A DNA stretch of 64,000 nucleotides from Treponemataceae bacterium (GCA_024680915.1 JAILBN010000097.1:41699-105698); one strand, 5' to 3'; numbered from the stretch's first letter, positions 10,423 through 20,606 are shown. Numbers and translations are program-made. Notes: a model not told the origin generated them from the letters alone.

Positions 10423-10881
10423 TTAGAATACTAAAGCAGCCTCCCTTTCTTCCACAATCTCATTCTGTGTCGCTTTCGAGTCTATAAATGCATTACGCCC
10501 CTGCATATCCATGGATTTCTCTTCTTCTTCCACGGTTTTTTCCTCTTTCTGGAAAACAGGCTTTAGCTCCACATGCTCTGCAATAATGGTTACCTTCGAG
10601 TGGTTTTTTCCTGCCTGGTCTGTCCATCTACCTTGCTTAAGCCTTCCTACCACCCTTACACCTCTTCCTCTTACGCATTGCTGGCTGCATATGATAGCAA
10701 GCTGTCCCCAGGCTTCTACATCGAAGAAAGAAACTTCCTTGTCAAAGGATCCGGATTCAGAACGATAGCTTCTGTTCGATGCTATTGAAAAAGTACAGAC
10801 AGAAGTTCCTTTTGGTGTTTCCCGGAGATCCGGGGTCTTTACGACATTGCCTTCCAGCAGAATTGAATTGAGAGGATTCAT
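10423..10881 (-). CDS. ssb: Single-stranded DNA-binding protein
   Basis: MNPLNSILLEGNVVKTPDLRETPKGTSVCTFSIASNR…VVGRLKQGRWTDQAGKNHSKVTIIAEHVE is the OB-fold SSB pattern. Confidence 0.9.
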   Translation of the reverse strand: MNPLNSILLEGNVVKTPDLRETPKGTSVCTFSIASNRSYRSESGSFDKEVSFFDVEAWGQLAIICSQQCVRGRGVRVVGRLKQGRWTDQAGKNHSKVTIIAEHVELKPVFQKEEKTVEEEEKSMDMQGRNAFIDSKATQNEIVEEREAALVF

Positions 10882-11043
10882 TTTCTACATGCTCCTGATA
10901 AATAAAATTCGTACATAAGATGTACGTAATACTTATTGACGTCGCATCGCAAAAAAATGATGAATTCAGATTGATATTCAAAAGAAAAAGAAAAAAAAAT
11001 CTTGTTTTTCCTAGTATCTGGAGATATTGGAGATACGGCTTCC

Positions 11044-12981
11044 CTAATTCAGGTTTTTCACCAGCTTTATTATATAAAGCTGGATATACATGGTAAGCTC
11101 TTCCTGATCCTTTATTCTCTGTAATGAAGGTGTCTTTGCCAAAGTCTCTGCTAATCCTCTTACCCTTTCATCAGTAAAGCTGCTGCCTTGTATGGTCCTT
11201 ATCGTTTTACGCACATAGTCCCGGATCAGGGAATTCACATCTTCTGTAAGATCCTGGGCCAGCTTTTTGTTTATAAGCATATTCCATTGATGCTCGTAAG
11301 AGTGAAGCTCCCTGTCCAGGGTGGAGCCTTGGGGGATTATTTTTTCTTCCAACGCTTTTGCCGCATTTATAAGATCTTTTTTTCTGTCTCCGGATCTTGC
11401 GGGAGACTTGAATGTCTGATTCTGAAGCTCTGAATCTTTCACGTCCTTAATTGCCCTGCTTCTCTGGGCCTTTCTTTTCATGGCATCCTTCTTTGATGGC
11501 CGCATAAAAAGAGCCATGAACCAGGATATTATAGGTGTCGTATACCAGAAGGGCAGCAGAATACGGGCATCCGTGGCTATTTCGTGACGGGAGAGCAGAA
11601 GAAGCTCGCTATAGGGTTGAAGTTTACCGTTTACGAAAAGCGTTATTCGCTCTGCGGAAGGATCGTGGGCCATACGGGCTTCGTAATGTACCAACGAGAG
11701 GAAATTGGAATTCAGCAGCGCATGAAGGATTGGGGATACTGTCTTGACTTCCTGCTCCAGCTTCAGTTCGAAAGCATTCTGATTCGACATTTCAGGAACG
11801 GTGTCAAAATCCTGATAAACCTCATACCATTCTTTCGTTATTTTATCCTTCAAGGTTTCTCTTGCATCGGTACAGAGCCTTATGACAAGGGGTAGTACCT
11901 TGCTTTTCTCGATGTACATACGTTGGTCTGACATAAAGGCCTTGAAGGTAAGCAATTCAGGCAGCTCGTTGGACTCGACTTTTGTGGTTTTCTCTTTCAG
12001 GAAAGCGTTCAAATCCTCTTCTGAGTATTGCCCTATAAGAGGGACACCTTTTGCATCAGTGAATTTCAGGATCGTGGGATGGTCAAAATAATAGGGTGGT
12101 TTCGACAACCGGGTTTCCAGCATTTTCAGTGCTGTCTGCCTTTGCGCCGTCTGCTGTGATTTATTCTTGAAATAGGATATGGCTATTTCGGTTATTATGA
12201 CACTTTGTAATATTGCTATGTCTTCAGCTGTGTAATCTTTAACCTTGTCATAATCCTGTCTGATGAAGAAGCATAGCTGACTCCAAAAATAGAAGGCATC
12301 TCCCGAGGTCTTGAGAGTCTCAAGCGCATCTACAGGCTTGGTTATGAACTGGGTGAAAAAATTCTTGACAGATATTTCTTTGCCAGGATTGGAGATTTTT
12401 AATTTTTTAAGGAAATACTCATGATACTCGTCTTTATGAAGCATCTGGCGTATTTTGTTCATGCTTATGTCAAGAAGCAGATTTGCTGAGATTGATGAAG
12501 GAAAAAGAATCACCGGCATTTCTCTCGGCATTACGAGGCCGAAAAGGGTCTCTTCGTCATAGGTGTTCTTGCCTTCGAAAAGCGGCATTAAAAATTCTGA
12601 TACAGCTTGTTTTTGGATTACTTCCTGGGGAATCCTCTTTGACAAATCTGTCGAAAGTGGGAAAGGAATAGTCGGGTTATTGGCTATCTCCTTGTATTTC
12701 GCCGCAAGTTTGTCAACTATAAAGGGAATGACAAAAATTACCTCATTACCGGCTTTGTCTACAGTCGAAGCGATTTTATGGGAGTTGGTAAGCAAGGTAA
12801 TCTCGTTGGAGAGAGGATCAGAAGTTTGTCCCATGAAGGGTATGAGTTCTGTCTGTTCATTTGCATGTTTCTGGGCGTAGCGACGTATATAATCCTGGAA
12901 ATCGTTGAATTGCACTGTCGCTGAATTTTGATGAATAGCAAAAGATTTTAAGAGGGTATAAATACTTGTTTCTGTAGACAT
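11044..12981 (-). CDS. Large hypothetical protein (645 aa)
   Basis: Long uninterrupted ORF with a consensus promoter directly upstream of the ATG; no recognised domain. Confidence 0.7.
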   Translation of the reverse strand: MSTETSIYTLLKSFAIHQNSATVQFNDFQDYIRRYAQKHANEQTELIPFMGQTSDPLSNEITLLTNSHKIASTVDKAGNEVIFVIPFIVDKLAAKYKEIANNPTIPFPLSTDLSKRIPQEVIQKQAVSEFLMPLFEGKNTYDEETLFGLVMPREMPVILFPSSISANLLLDISMNKIRQMLHKDEYHEYFLKKLKISNPGKEISVKNFFTQFITKPVDALETLKTSGDAFYFWSQLCFFIRQDYDKVKDYTAEDIAILQSVIITEIAISYFKNKSQQTAQRQTALKMLETRLSKPPYYFDHPTILKFTDAKGVPLIGQYSEEDLNAFLKEKTTKVESNELPELLTFKAFMSDQRMYIEKSKVLPLVIRLCTDARETLKDKITKEWYEVYQDFDTVPEMSNQNAFELKLEQEVKTVSPILHALLNSNFLSLVHYEARMAHDPSAERITLFVNGKLQPYSELLLLSRHEIATDARILLPFWYTTPIISWFMALFMRPSKKDAMKRKAQRSRAIKDVKDSELQNQTFKSPARSGDRKKDLINAAKALEEKIIPQGSTLDRELHSYEHQWNMLINKKLAQDLTEDVNSLIRDYVRKTIRTIQGSSFTDERVRGLAETLAKTPSLQRIKDQEELTMYIQLYIIKLVKNLN

Positions 12982-13077
12982 AGCTTTATTATATTCTAAA
13001 TGGCCTTTATTTCAAGATACTGACAGCCGATAAAAAAGGCATTTATTAGACTTATGTGGAGAAAGCTCACATTTGAA

Positions 13078-13107
13078 TTGACTTATTGAGCAAGTATGGA
13101 ATAGAAT
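13078..13107 (+). promoter_or_regulatory. Promoter of hisC, TTGACT-18-TAGAAT, 6 nt before ATG
   Basis: Hexamers read directly; ATG at 13114. Confidence 0.6.
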
Positions 13108-13113
13108 CTGTCT

Positions 13114-14232
13114 ATGCTCTCTAAGCGAATGAATGATCTTAAGCCTTATAAGCCGGGCGAGCAGCCTTCGGACAGGATCTACGTCAAGTTGAACGCGAAC
13201 GAGAATCCATATCCGCCTTCACCAGAATGTGCGGTGCGGGTGAAGCGTTTGCTTGCCGACGACTTGCGGAAAATGGCTCTTTATCCTGATCCAGATGCGA
13301 CTGCCCTGCGTAAGGAAATTGCGGCTCACCTGAATGAAACGGGGGGAGTCCTGGCGAATGATGATGCCGGAAAAAAACTGGGATTTAAAATAAGTCCCGA
13401 TATGATTTTTTGCGGAAATGGTTCTGATGAGGTCTTGTCATTCCTCTTCTATGCTTTTTTTGACAGTGACAAGCCTGTGGTAGTCCCCGAGTTTTCCTAC
13501 AGCTTCTATCCTGTCTATGCCGGGTACTACGATATTCCGCTTACGAAAGTTCCTTTGTCATCAGATTTTTCTATTGACGCGGATGCTATGGTCGCTGCTG
13601 CCCATGATTCATCGGGGCTTATTTTTGCCAACCCTAACGCACCCACTGGAATCGCACTTTCTTGTGAGGCTGTTCGGAAAATGCTTCTGACCTTTCCCAA
13701 GGACAAGGTTTTCGTGGTCGATGAAGCCTATGCCGATTTTGGAAGCGAATCCGTGCTTCCTTTGCTGCTGGACTTCCCGAATCTTGTCGTAGTCCGGACT
13801 TTCTCCAAATCCCTCGCTTTTGCCGGAATGAGAATGGGCTATATTGTTGCTTCTCCTGAACTCAGGAATGCGGTCACGACAGTAAAGAATTCCTTCAACC
13901 ATTTTCCGGCAGACAATATATGTCAGGAAGCGGCTAAGGCTGCTGTCTCCGATATCGCCTATTACCGGTCCATCACGAAGCAGATAGTGAAGGACAGGGA
14001 TTCTTTTAGAAAGACTTTGATTGATGCAGGATATGAGGTTCTGCCGTCTGCCACGAACTTTGTTTTCGTGCGCCATAAGTCGCTTTCGGGGAAGCAGGTT
14101 TACGAGCTTGTGAAAAAAGAAGGAATCCTTATCCGCCATTTTGATATTCCGGGCGTTGAGGATTTCGTACGTATAACGATAGGAACGGCGGAGCAGATGA
14201 AACAGCTTGCTGCCGTGATGAAGAATCTTTAA
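13114..14232 (+). CDS. hisC: Histidinol-phosphate aminotransferase
   Basis: YKPGEQP, KLNANENPYPPSP, RTFSKSLAFAGMRMGY PLP-lysine region. Confidence 0.9.
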   Translation: MLSKRMNDLKPYKPGEQPSDRIYVKLNANENPYPPSPECAVRVKRLLADDLRKMALYPDPDATALRKEIAAHLNETGGVLANDDAGKKLGFKISPDMIFCGNGSDEVLSFLFYAFFDSDKPVVVPEFSYSFYPVYAGYYDIPLTKVPLSSDFSIDADAMVAAAHDSSGLIFANPNAPTGIALSCEAVRKMLLTFPKDKVFVVDEAYADFGSESVLPLLLDFPNLVVVRTFSKSLAFAGMRMGYIVASPELRNAVTTVKNSFNHFPADNICQEAAKAAVSDIAYYRSITKQIVKDRDSFRKTLIDAGYEVLPSATNFVFVRHKSLSGKQVYELVKKEGILIRHFDIPGVEDFVRITIGTAEQMKQLAAVMKNL

Positions 14233-14326
14233 GGGTGGGTGTTTATTTTTTTGTCAGACGCGGTTTCGTCCGGTGTCTCTTGGAAGAGTTTCCGGGCGGC
14301 TGCTAAAAGTGAACGATGGAGGATTT

Positions 14327-15031
14327 ATGAGATTTTTAGTTTTATCAGACATACACGGAGATACGGGTTACATAGAGATGCTTGACGAGGAATTCGCCGC
14401 TGCCGATGCCGTTATTTTTATCGGTGATTTCGCGAGGTTCGAGGCTCCTGAAACAGGGCTTCCGATACTGAACACGCTCGTAAAAAAGCACGACGACATT
14501 TTTGCGGTTATTGGCAACTGTGATGAGCCGGAATTTTTGGAGGAGCTTGAGAAGCTTGATATTTCGGTGCAGGGAGACGTGATCTTCCGCGATGGTCTGG
14601 CCTTCGCCGGCTCAGGAGGAGCCCTTAAGTTCACCGGAACAACGCCGAACGAGCGTACGGATGACGAGCTTATCTCTGATCTTTCGATCGTTGCCGAGCA
14701 GGAAAGTGAGGAAGGCTACGGTGAGAAAGAGTGGAACAATCTTATTCTGATAACTCACCAGCCGCCTTTTGATACCGGAATGGATAAGATTTCCGTGGGA
14801 ATAAGCACAGGCTCTAAGAATATAAGGGCTTTTATAGAGGAGCATCAGCCTCTGGTCGCTCTCAGCGGGCATATACATGAGTCTTTCGCTGTGGGCAAAT
14901 TGGGAAAGACCGTCCTTATGAATCCAGGAGCACTTATAGATGGCCGTTATGGTATTCTTGAAGTTGAGCAGGGAGACGACGGCACTTGGAAAGTGACGAC
15001 CTGCGAGCTCAGAGAGCTTAAGGCAGAATAG
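14327..15031 (+). CDS. Calcineurin-like metallophosphoesterase
   Basis: MRFLVLSDIHGD…FIGDF…GNCDEP…THQPP…SGHIHES motifs; SD GGAGG before ATG 14327. Confidence 0.88.
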   Translation: MRFLVLSDIHGDTGYIEMLDEEFAAADAVIFIGDFARFEAPETGLPILNTLVKKHDDIFAVIGNCDEPEFLEELEKLDISVQGDVIFRDGLAFAGSGGALKFTGTTPNERTDDELISDLSIVAEQESEEGYGEKEWNNLILITHQPPFDTGMDKISVGISTGSKNIRAFIEEHQPLVALSGHIHESFAVGKLGKTVLMNPGALIDGRYGILEVEQGDDGTWKVTTCELRELKAE

Positions 15032-15048
15032 GAAGGGGAAGCCTTGAG

Positions 15049-15073
15049 GCGGGGCCTTCCCCGCTTTTTTTTT
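15049..15073 (+). terminator. Rho-independent terminator after metallophosphoesterase
   Basis: GCGGGG-CCTT-CCCCGC then T-tract. Confidence 0.85.
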
Positions 15074-15119
15074 GGTTCAGCGCGTCTTCTTTTCATGCCC
15101 TTGATTTCACTTCAGCTTT

Positions 15120-15866
15120 ATGGAAAAAATAGAGACACTTCATTCGGGAAATTTCCGCTTTATTCAAGACCCTGACAGATTCTGTTTCGGTATTGATGCA
15201 GTGCTTCTGGCAGACTTCGCCTCTGCCAGATGTACTGCAAGCAAAAGTCATGTGGTTGATTTGTGCACCGGTAATGGGATCGTACCTTTTTTACTGGCGG
15301 CAAAGCTTCTTGAAAAGCCTGTGCGGAAGGGCCGCCTGACAGGTCTGGAAATCCAGCCGGCCGCGGTGGACATGGCCCGGCGAAGTGTAGCTCTGAACAA
15401 GCTTGAGAATCTTATAGAAATAATCGAATGTGACATAAAGAATGTGTTCTCCGTATTGCCAAAGAACTGCGCCGACCTTGTAACCGCAAATCCACCCTAT
15501 ATGCCTTATAACCACGGAAAAAAGAGTCCGTCAGAGGATATGGCCATTGCCCGCCACGAAATTCTTTGCAGCCTTGAGGACGTAGTGGTCGCTGCTGCGG
15601 GTCTGCTTAACTCCAACGGACTTTTTTTCATGATCCACCGTCCGGAGCGGTTGGCTGAGATAATGGAGTCCCTAGTCCGCAACAAGCTGGAACCAAAACG
15701 CCTTCGGTTCGTGCAGCCTTATGAAGGAAGCCCGCCCACCATGGTTCTCATAGAGTCAAAAAAGTGCGCTTCCCACGGACTTGTTATAGAAAAGCCTCTG
15801 GTCGTGTACAGCGGCAAAAAAATCTATTCGCCCGAAATGCAGAAAATCTACGGTAAAGCCGAGTAG
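15120..15866 (+). CDS. tRNA1(Val) A37 N6-methyltransferase TrmN6-like
   Basis: QDPDRFCFGIDAVLLADFA, VVDLCTGNGIVPFLLA, TANPPYMPYNHGKKSP. Confidence 0.85.
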   Translation: MEKIETLHSGNFRFIQDPDRFCFGIDAVLLADFASARCTASKSHVVDLCTGNGIVPFLLAAKLLEKPVRKGRLTGLEIQPAAVDMARRSVALNKLENLIEIIECDIKNVFSVLPKNCADLVTANPPYMPYNHGKKSPSEDMAIARHEILCSLEDVVVAAAGLLNSNGLFFMIHRPERLAEIMESLVRNKLEPKRLRFVQPYEGSPPTMVLIESKKCASHGLVIEKPLVVYSGKKIYSPEMQKIYGKAE

Positions 15867-15955
15867 AGGGAACAAATAAGGTGAGAATAAAGTGTCTCAC
15901 CTTATAGAAGAAAAAATGAAAAAAGTCTCTATGTTTACAAAGGAAACGTCCGGAG

Positions 15956-16155
15956 ATGTCCAGCCCCTATGTCATCCCTTTTGACCTGGAAAAGCAAATA
16001 GCAGTTATAAAAAGCTCAATCTGTACAGGTGGGCAAGTGGCGGGTTAAAAACAAAGACGACGGATGCTTTACGGAAGTGATCTTTAGCCTTCCCCGGAAG
16101 AAAACGCCGTTTCATGAGGCTGTACAAACTTGACTCTGCAAAGACTGAATATTAA
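15956..16155 (+). pseudogene. Twice-frameshifted remnant of a small (about 65 aa) protein
   Basis: Composite translation MSSPYVIPFDLEKQIAVIKSSICTGGQVAG / KNKDDGCFTEVIFSLPRKK / RFMRLYKLDSAKTEY* in three frames. Confidence 0.6.
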
Positions 16156-16158
16156 TAT
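16130..16158 (+). promoter_or_regulatory. Promoter TTGACT-17-TAATAT, 6 nt before ATG 16165
   Basis: Hexamers read directly. Confidence 0.6.
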
Positions 16159-16164
16159 TTCAAT

Positions 16165-17349
16165 ATGCAGTACAGGAAAAACAAAAAAGGCGAAGATATT
16201 TCCGTTCTTGGTTATGGCTGTATGCGTTTTTCAACAAAAGCGGGAAAAATCGATGTTGAGAAAACAGAAAAAGAGATTCTTGCGGCGGTTGAAGCCGGTA
16301 TAAATTATTTTGACACGGCGTACATATACCCCGGAAGCGAAGCCGTGCTCGGCGAGATAGTCGAACGTAACGGACTCCGTGAGAAAATCAACATTGCGAC
16401 GAAACTTCCCCAGTACCTTATCTCAAACAGAACCGCAATCGACAAGTATTTTACGGAGGAGCTTTCCCGCCTGCGCACGAATTACGTGGACTATTATTTG
16501 ATGCATCATCTTACGGACTATTCGCAGTGGGAAAAACTCAAGGTCATCGGCATTGAGGATTGGATCAAGCAAAAAAAAGAAAGCGGTGAGATTCGGAATA
16601 TCGGTTTTTCCTTCCACGGTACGACGGAGATGTTCAGAAAGATTCTTGATGACTACGACTGGGATTTTTGCCTTATCCAGTATAACTATTTGGACAAAGT
16701 TTCACAGGCTGGCGTTGACGGCGTAAAAGCCGCGAATGGGAAAGGTATTCCTGTCATGATAATGGAGCCTCTTCGTGGCGGAAAGCTCGTGAATTTGCTG
16801 CCAGAGTCCGCAAAAAAAATGATTGCGTCGAATCCGCACGGCTGGTCGCCCGCAGAGTGGGGTTTCCGCTGGCTTTTCAACCAGAGCGAGGTTACATGTG
16901 TGCTTTCGGGTATGAACAGCTTGGAAATGGTTCATGAAAACTGCCGTATAGCGGCCGATGTCAAAGCCGGTCATTTTACCGATGTGGATTTTGCCTTCAT
17001 CGACAGGATTATTGCGGAAATAAAGCGGACGGAAAAGGTCGGCTGCACTGGATGCCGCTACTGTATGCCATGTCCCAAAGGAATCGATATTCCTGGCATT
17101 TTCCGCGGCTGGAACTTGATGTATTCTGAAAACAGGGTCTCCGGCTTAAGCGACTATTTCCAGACGACGATTTTGCGCAAAGACTCTTCGTTCGCAACTG
17201 CTTGTGTGGGATGCGGAAAATGCGAAAAGCACTGTCCCCAGAACATACCGATCCGGGAGATGCTCAAAAAAGCTGATAAGGCACTCCGGCCTTGGTATTT
17301 GAAGCCTGTTATGCACGTCGCACGGAAGTTCTTGCTGCGCGGAAAATAA
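16165..17349 (+). CDS. Aldo/keto reductase with C-terminal 4Fe-4S domain
   Basis: YGCMRF, NYFDTAYIYPGSE, CTGCRYCMPCPKGIDIP and CVGCGKCEKHCPQNIPI. Confidence 0.92.
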   Translation: MQYRKNKKGEDISVLGYGCMRFSTKAGKIDVEKTEKEILAAVEAGINYFDTAYIYPGSEAVLGEIVERNGLREKINIATKLPQYLISNRTAIDKYFTEELSRLRTNYVDYYLMHHLTDYSQWEKLKVIGIEDWIKQKKESGEIRNIGFSFHGTTEMFRKILDDYDWDFCLIQYNYLDKVSQAGVDGVKAANGKGIPVMIMEPLRGGKLVNLLPESAKKMIASNPHGWSPAEWGFRWLFNQSEVTCVLSGMNSLEMVHENCRIAADVKAGHFTDVDFAFIDRIIAEIKRTEKVGCTGCRYCMPCPKGIDIPGIFRGWNLMYSENRVSGLSDYFQTTILRKDSSFATACVGCGKCEKHCPQNIPIREMLKKADKALRPWYLKPVMHVARKFLLRGK

Positions 17350-17365
17350 TAAAGGAATGATACGG

Positions 17366-17463
17366 GGCTCGGAGTTTGCCACCGAATTTCAGTGGGCAAA
17401 AAGACCGAGGCGGAGGAGCCGAGCCACGAAAGACCGGAAAAGGGAGTAGGTCGAGAATCGACC
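17366..17463. repeat. GC-rich extragenic hairpin element
   Basis: GGCTCGG (17366) / CCGAGCC (17419); inner TTTGCCAC/GTGGGCAAA; GGTCGA-GAA-TCGACC at 17449-17463. Confidence 0.6.
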
Positions 17464-17557
17464 GTGTGCTCCGCACCATATAAAAACTTTAATAAAATTT
17501 AAAAAATTCAGTATATTTAATATTGTGCGGAGAAATAACTTGTAGTATACTTTGACC

Positions 17558-18859
17558 ATGATTTGGAATCCAGAATATGAATGTATGTGCGAGGATGCTT
17601 TAAAGATGCTTCAGCTCGCTCGCCTTAAGAATCTTGTGGAACATGTTTATACATCTGTTCCCTTTTATAAAGCAAAGCTTGATGCTGCAGGAGTAAAACC
17701 TTCGGACATCAGGAGTCTTGATGATATCGCGAAATTGCCTTTCACTACGAAAGCAGATTTGCGCGAGACCTATCCATACGGTCTTCTTGCAGTACCCCAG
17801 TCGGATATAGTCGAAGTCCATATGTCGTCCGGCACGACAGGAACTCCGGTTGTAGATGCCTACACTGAGAAAGACATGCAGGATTGGTCGGAGGGTATAG
17901 CCCGTACTCTTTCTGGTGCCGGCGCCACCCATAATGATACTCTTCAGAATGCCTTTGGTTACGGCCTTTTTACCGGCGGTATGGGATTCCATCATGGAGG
18001 ACGCATGATGGGTATGACAGTTATTCCTATATCCTCAGGAAATACTCAGAAACAGCTTACTCTTATGAAGGATTTTGGTACTGACATTTTCACTTGTACT
18101 CCCTCCTATGCCATGTATATGGCCGAACAGGCAAAGACCTTCGGAATCGATTTGAAGAGTCTCAAGGTCCGGGCGGCCTGTTTCGGAGCAGAGCCTTGGT
18201 CCGAGAATATGCGCAAGCAGATTGAGGAAGAGTGGGGCATAAAGGCTTATGACGTTTATGGACTTACAGAGATAACAGGTCCTGGCGTGGCTTTTGAGTG
18301 CGATGCCCAGGAAGGCATGCATGTCAATGAGGATATGTGGTATCCCGAGATTATCGACCCGGAGACAGGCAAGCCTCTTCCTGACGGAGAGAAGGGTGAG
18401 CTTGTCATAACGACTATAACTAAGGAAGGAACCCCTCTTATCCGCTATAGGACCCGTGATATAACCTATATAATTCCGGAGCGCTGTTCTTGCGGCCGTA
18501 CCACACGTCGTATCCATCGTTTATACGGAAGAACCGATGATATGCTTATTCTCCGTGGTGTCAATGTATTCCCCAGCCAGATTGAGAATGCTCTTGTCGA
18601 TCTGGGCTTGAGACCGGATTACCTTATCAAGGTGGATAGAAGCGAGACGACCCATCTTGATGAGGTCGAGCTTGATGTTGAGGTAAGCGCTGAGCAGTTC
18701 GACGATGAGACCAAGGGATTGGAAGCTCTTCGCAATAAGATTGCCAATTACATGAAGAGCAAGCTTGGCATCATGCTTAAGATTAAGCTCGTGGAGCCGC
18801 AGTCGCTGCCACGTTTTGAAGGAAAATCAAAACGTGTAATCGACAACAGAAAAATCTAG
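17558..18859 (+). CDS. Phenylacetate-CoA ligase family enzyme
   Basis: MSSGTTGTPVVDAYT, YDVYGLTEITGPGVAFEC, YGRTDDMLILRGVNVFPSQIE. Confidence 0.93.
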   Translation: MIWNPEYECMCEDALKMLQLARLKNLVEHVYTSVPFYKAKLDAAGVKPSDIRSLDDIAKLPFTTKADLRETYPYGLLAVPQSDIVEVHMSSGTTGTPVVDAYTEKDMQDWSEGIARTLSGAGATHNDTLQNAFGYGLFTGGMGFHHGGRMMGMTVIPISSGNTQKQLTLMKDFGTDIFTCTPSYAMYMAEQAKTFGIDLKSLKVRAACFGAEPWSENMRKQIEEEWGIKAYDVYGLTEITGPGVAFECDAQEGMHVNEDMWYPEIIDPETGKPLPDGEKGELVITTITKEGTPLIRYRTRDITYIIPERCSCGRTTRRIHRLYGRTDDMLILRGVNVFPSQIENALVDLGLRPDYLIKVDRSETTHLDEVELDVEVSAEQFDDETKGLEALRNKIANYMKSKLGIMLKIKLVEPQSLPRFEGKSKRVIDNRKI

Positions 18860-18927
18860 TTGTATAATAATACAAGCTATAATACAGATGCTTTTAGTGA
18901 GCTTGTGCTTCTAAAAAGGAGGATTTT

Positions 18928-19344
18928 ATGAAGATTAAGCAGATTTCTATTTTTCTTGAGAATACAGCAGGCCGTATTGCGGATGTTACGAAAGTCCTTA
19001 AGGACAACGGTGTGAATCTACGTGCCATAATGATAGCGGATACTGCCGATTTTGGTATCCTCCGCATTATTACGGATGATTCTCAGAAAGCTCTGGAAGT
19101 TCTTACTAATGCTCGTTATACAACCCGGACGACTGATGTTCTTGGTGTTCTTATAAAAGATGAGGTAGGTGCTTTGTATAATGTCATGTCTCTTTTCCAG
19201 ACGAATGGAATAAACATAGAGTACTTGTATGCGTCTCTGGAAAAGACTGATAACACGGCTGTAGTTATCTTCAAGGTAGAGGATGTGGACAAGGGACTTA
19301 AAGTTATCGAGGAGAATGGAATTTCCGGAGTTGGAAAATTCTGA
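18928..19344 (+). CDS. Tandem ACT-domain protein
   Basis: MKIKQISIFLENTAGRIADVTKVLKDNGVNLRAI…; commonly adjacent to PaaK-type ligases. Confidence 0.88.
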   Translation: MKIKQISIFLENTAGRIADVTKVLKDNGVNLRAIMIADTADFGILRIITDDSQKALEVLTNARYTTRTTDVLGVLIKDEVGALYNVMSLFQTNGINIEYLYASLEKTDNTAVVIFKVEDVDKGLKVIEENGISGVGKF

Positions 19345-19463
19345 TAGTCGGAACCTTTTCTTTCATTGCGTCGGGTACTTCCTGGCGCATTTTTTTTATC
19401 AATTCATTTTTCTTATTGTCAAATGTAAAATTTGTTTTTATACTTCATTCTATTGGTAAGCCT

Positions 19464-20606
19464 ATGAAAAAGAAAATTCCTATAAAGACGATTTTATTGA
19501 TAATGTTAATTCTTTGTGCCGCTGTTTATGTGTATCTGACTTTTTTCTCCTCTTCTCCTGATACTACGGATTATTCTTCCTTTTATAATTCCGTTGAGAA
19601 AGGTGATGTGATATCAGTGTCTATTAAGACAGAGAGTATCGATTACGTGCTGAGAAACGGAAGGGAATTATCTACCAAGAATCCTGATTCTCCTACTTTG
19701 AAGGAATTCCTCCTTCTTCATAATGTGGATGTGGAGGAATCTGGCAGTTTTGATCAGTTGTTGTCCACGGTTTTTGATATTATTTTTTATGTATTCTTTT
19801 TCGGTCTTATTATAATTGCCTTCAGAAAATTCATCAGTCCGAATACCTTCAAAACTGTTCATAGAACCGGGGTCAGCTTTGATGATGTAATCGGCATGGA
19901 TGGACTAAAAAGAGATATGATGCAGATCGCGGAAATTATGAAGCATTCCGAAGAGTATAAAAAGAAAGGCATTCGGATGCCTAAGGGCATACTGCTTGAG
20001 GGCGCCCCGGGCAACGGAAAGACACTTTTTGCCCGTGCTCTCGCGGGCGAGGCCAAAGTGAATTTTATTCCTGCCAAGGCGACTGATTTTGAGAGTATGT
20101 TTATGGCGATAGGTCCTCTCAAGGTGAAGCTTCTTTTCGCGAAGGCAAGGAAGAAGGCTCCCTGTATAGTGTTCATAGATGAGTTCGATGGTATAGGAAC
20201 CAAGAGAAACTATTCCGGTTCTGCTATAGAGACGGAGAATACTCGTATTGTGACTGCCTTGCTTAATGAGCTTGACGGCTTTACCCAGAACGATGGAATA
20301 CTGGTGCTTGCCGCCACAAACAGCAGGGCTGCCCTTGACGAGGCTCTTATAAGACCTGGACGCTTCGATGCTAAGTATATAGTACCATATCCTGATGATG
20401 ACGCCCGCAGAAAGCTTGCTTCTTATTATCTGACCGGAAAGAAAGTGTCTTCTGATTGTACGCCTGAAGTGCTTGCTCCTATTTTCAAAGGCTTCAGCTG
20501 CGCTCAGATTGAGTCTGTTTTGAACCGGGCTCCTATGATCGCTTCCCAGCAGGGAAAAGACACCTTTGGTATTGCCGAAGTCCGTCTTGCAATGAAAGAA
20601 CATTAA
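19464..20606 (+). CDS. FtsH-like membrane AAA ATPase lacking the M41 protease domain
   Basis: Two N-terminal TM segments, Walker A GAPGNGKT, Walker B CIVFIDEFD, SRH NRPGRFD-like (LIRPGRFDAKY); stop directly after the AAA lid, no HEXXH. Confidence 0.85.
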   Translation: MKKKIPIKTILLIMLILCAAVYVYLTFFSSSPDTTDYSSFYNSVEKGDVISVSIKTESIDYVLRNGRELSTKNPDSPTLKEFLLLHNVDVEESGSFDQLLSTVFDIIFYVFFFGLIIIAFRKFISPNTFKTVHRTGVSFDDVIGMDGLKRDMMQIAEIMKHSEEYKKKGIRMPKGILLEGAPGNGKTLFARALAGEAKVNFIPAKATDFESMFMAIGPLKVKLLFAKARKKAPCIVFIDEFDGIGTKRNYSGSAIETENTRIVTALLNELDGFTQNDGILVLAATNSRAALDEALIRPGRFDAKYIVPYPDDDARRKLASYYLTGKKVSSDCTPEVLAPIFKGFSCAQIESVLNRAPMIASQQGKDTFGIAEVRLAMKEH

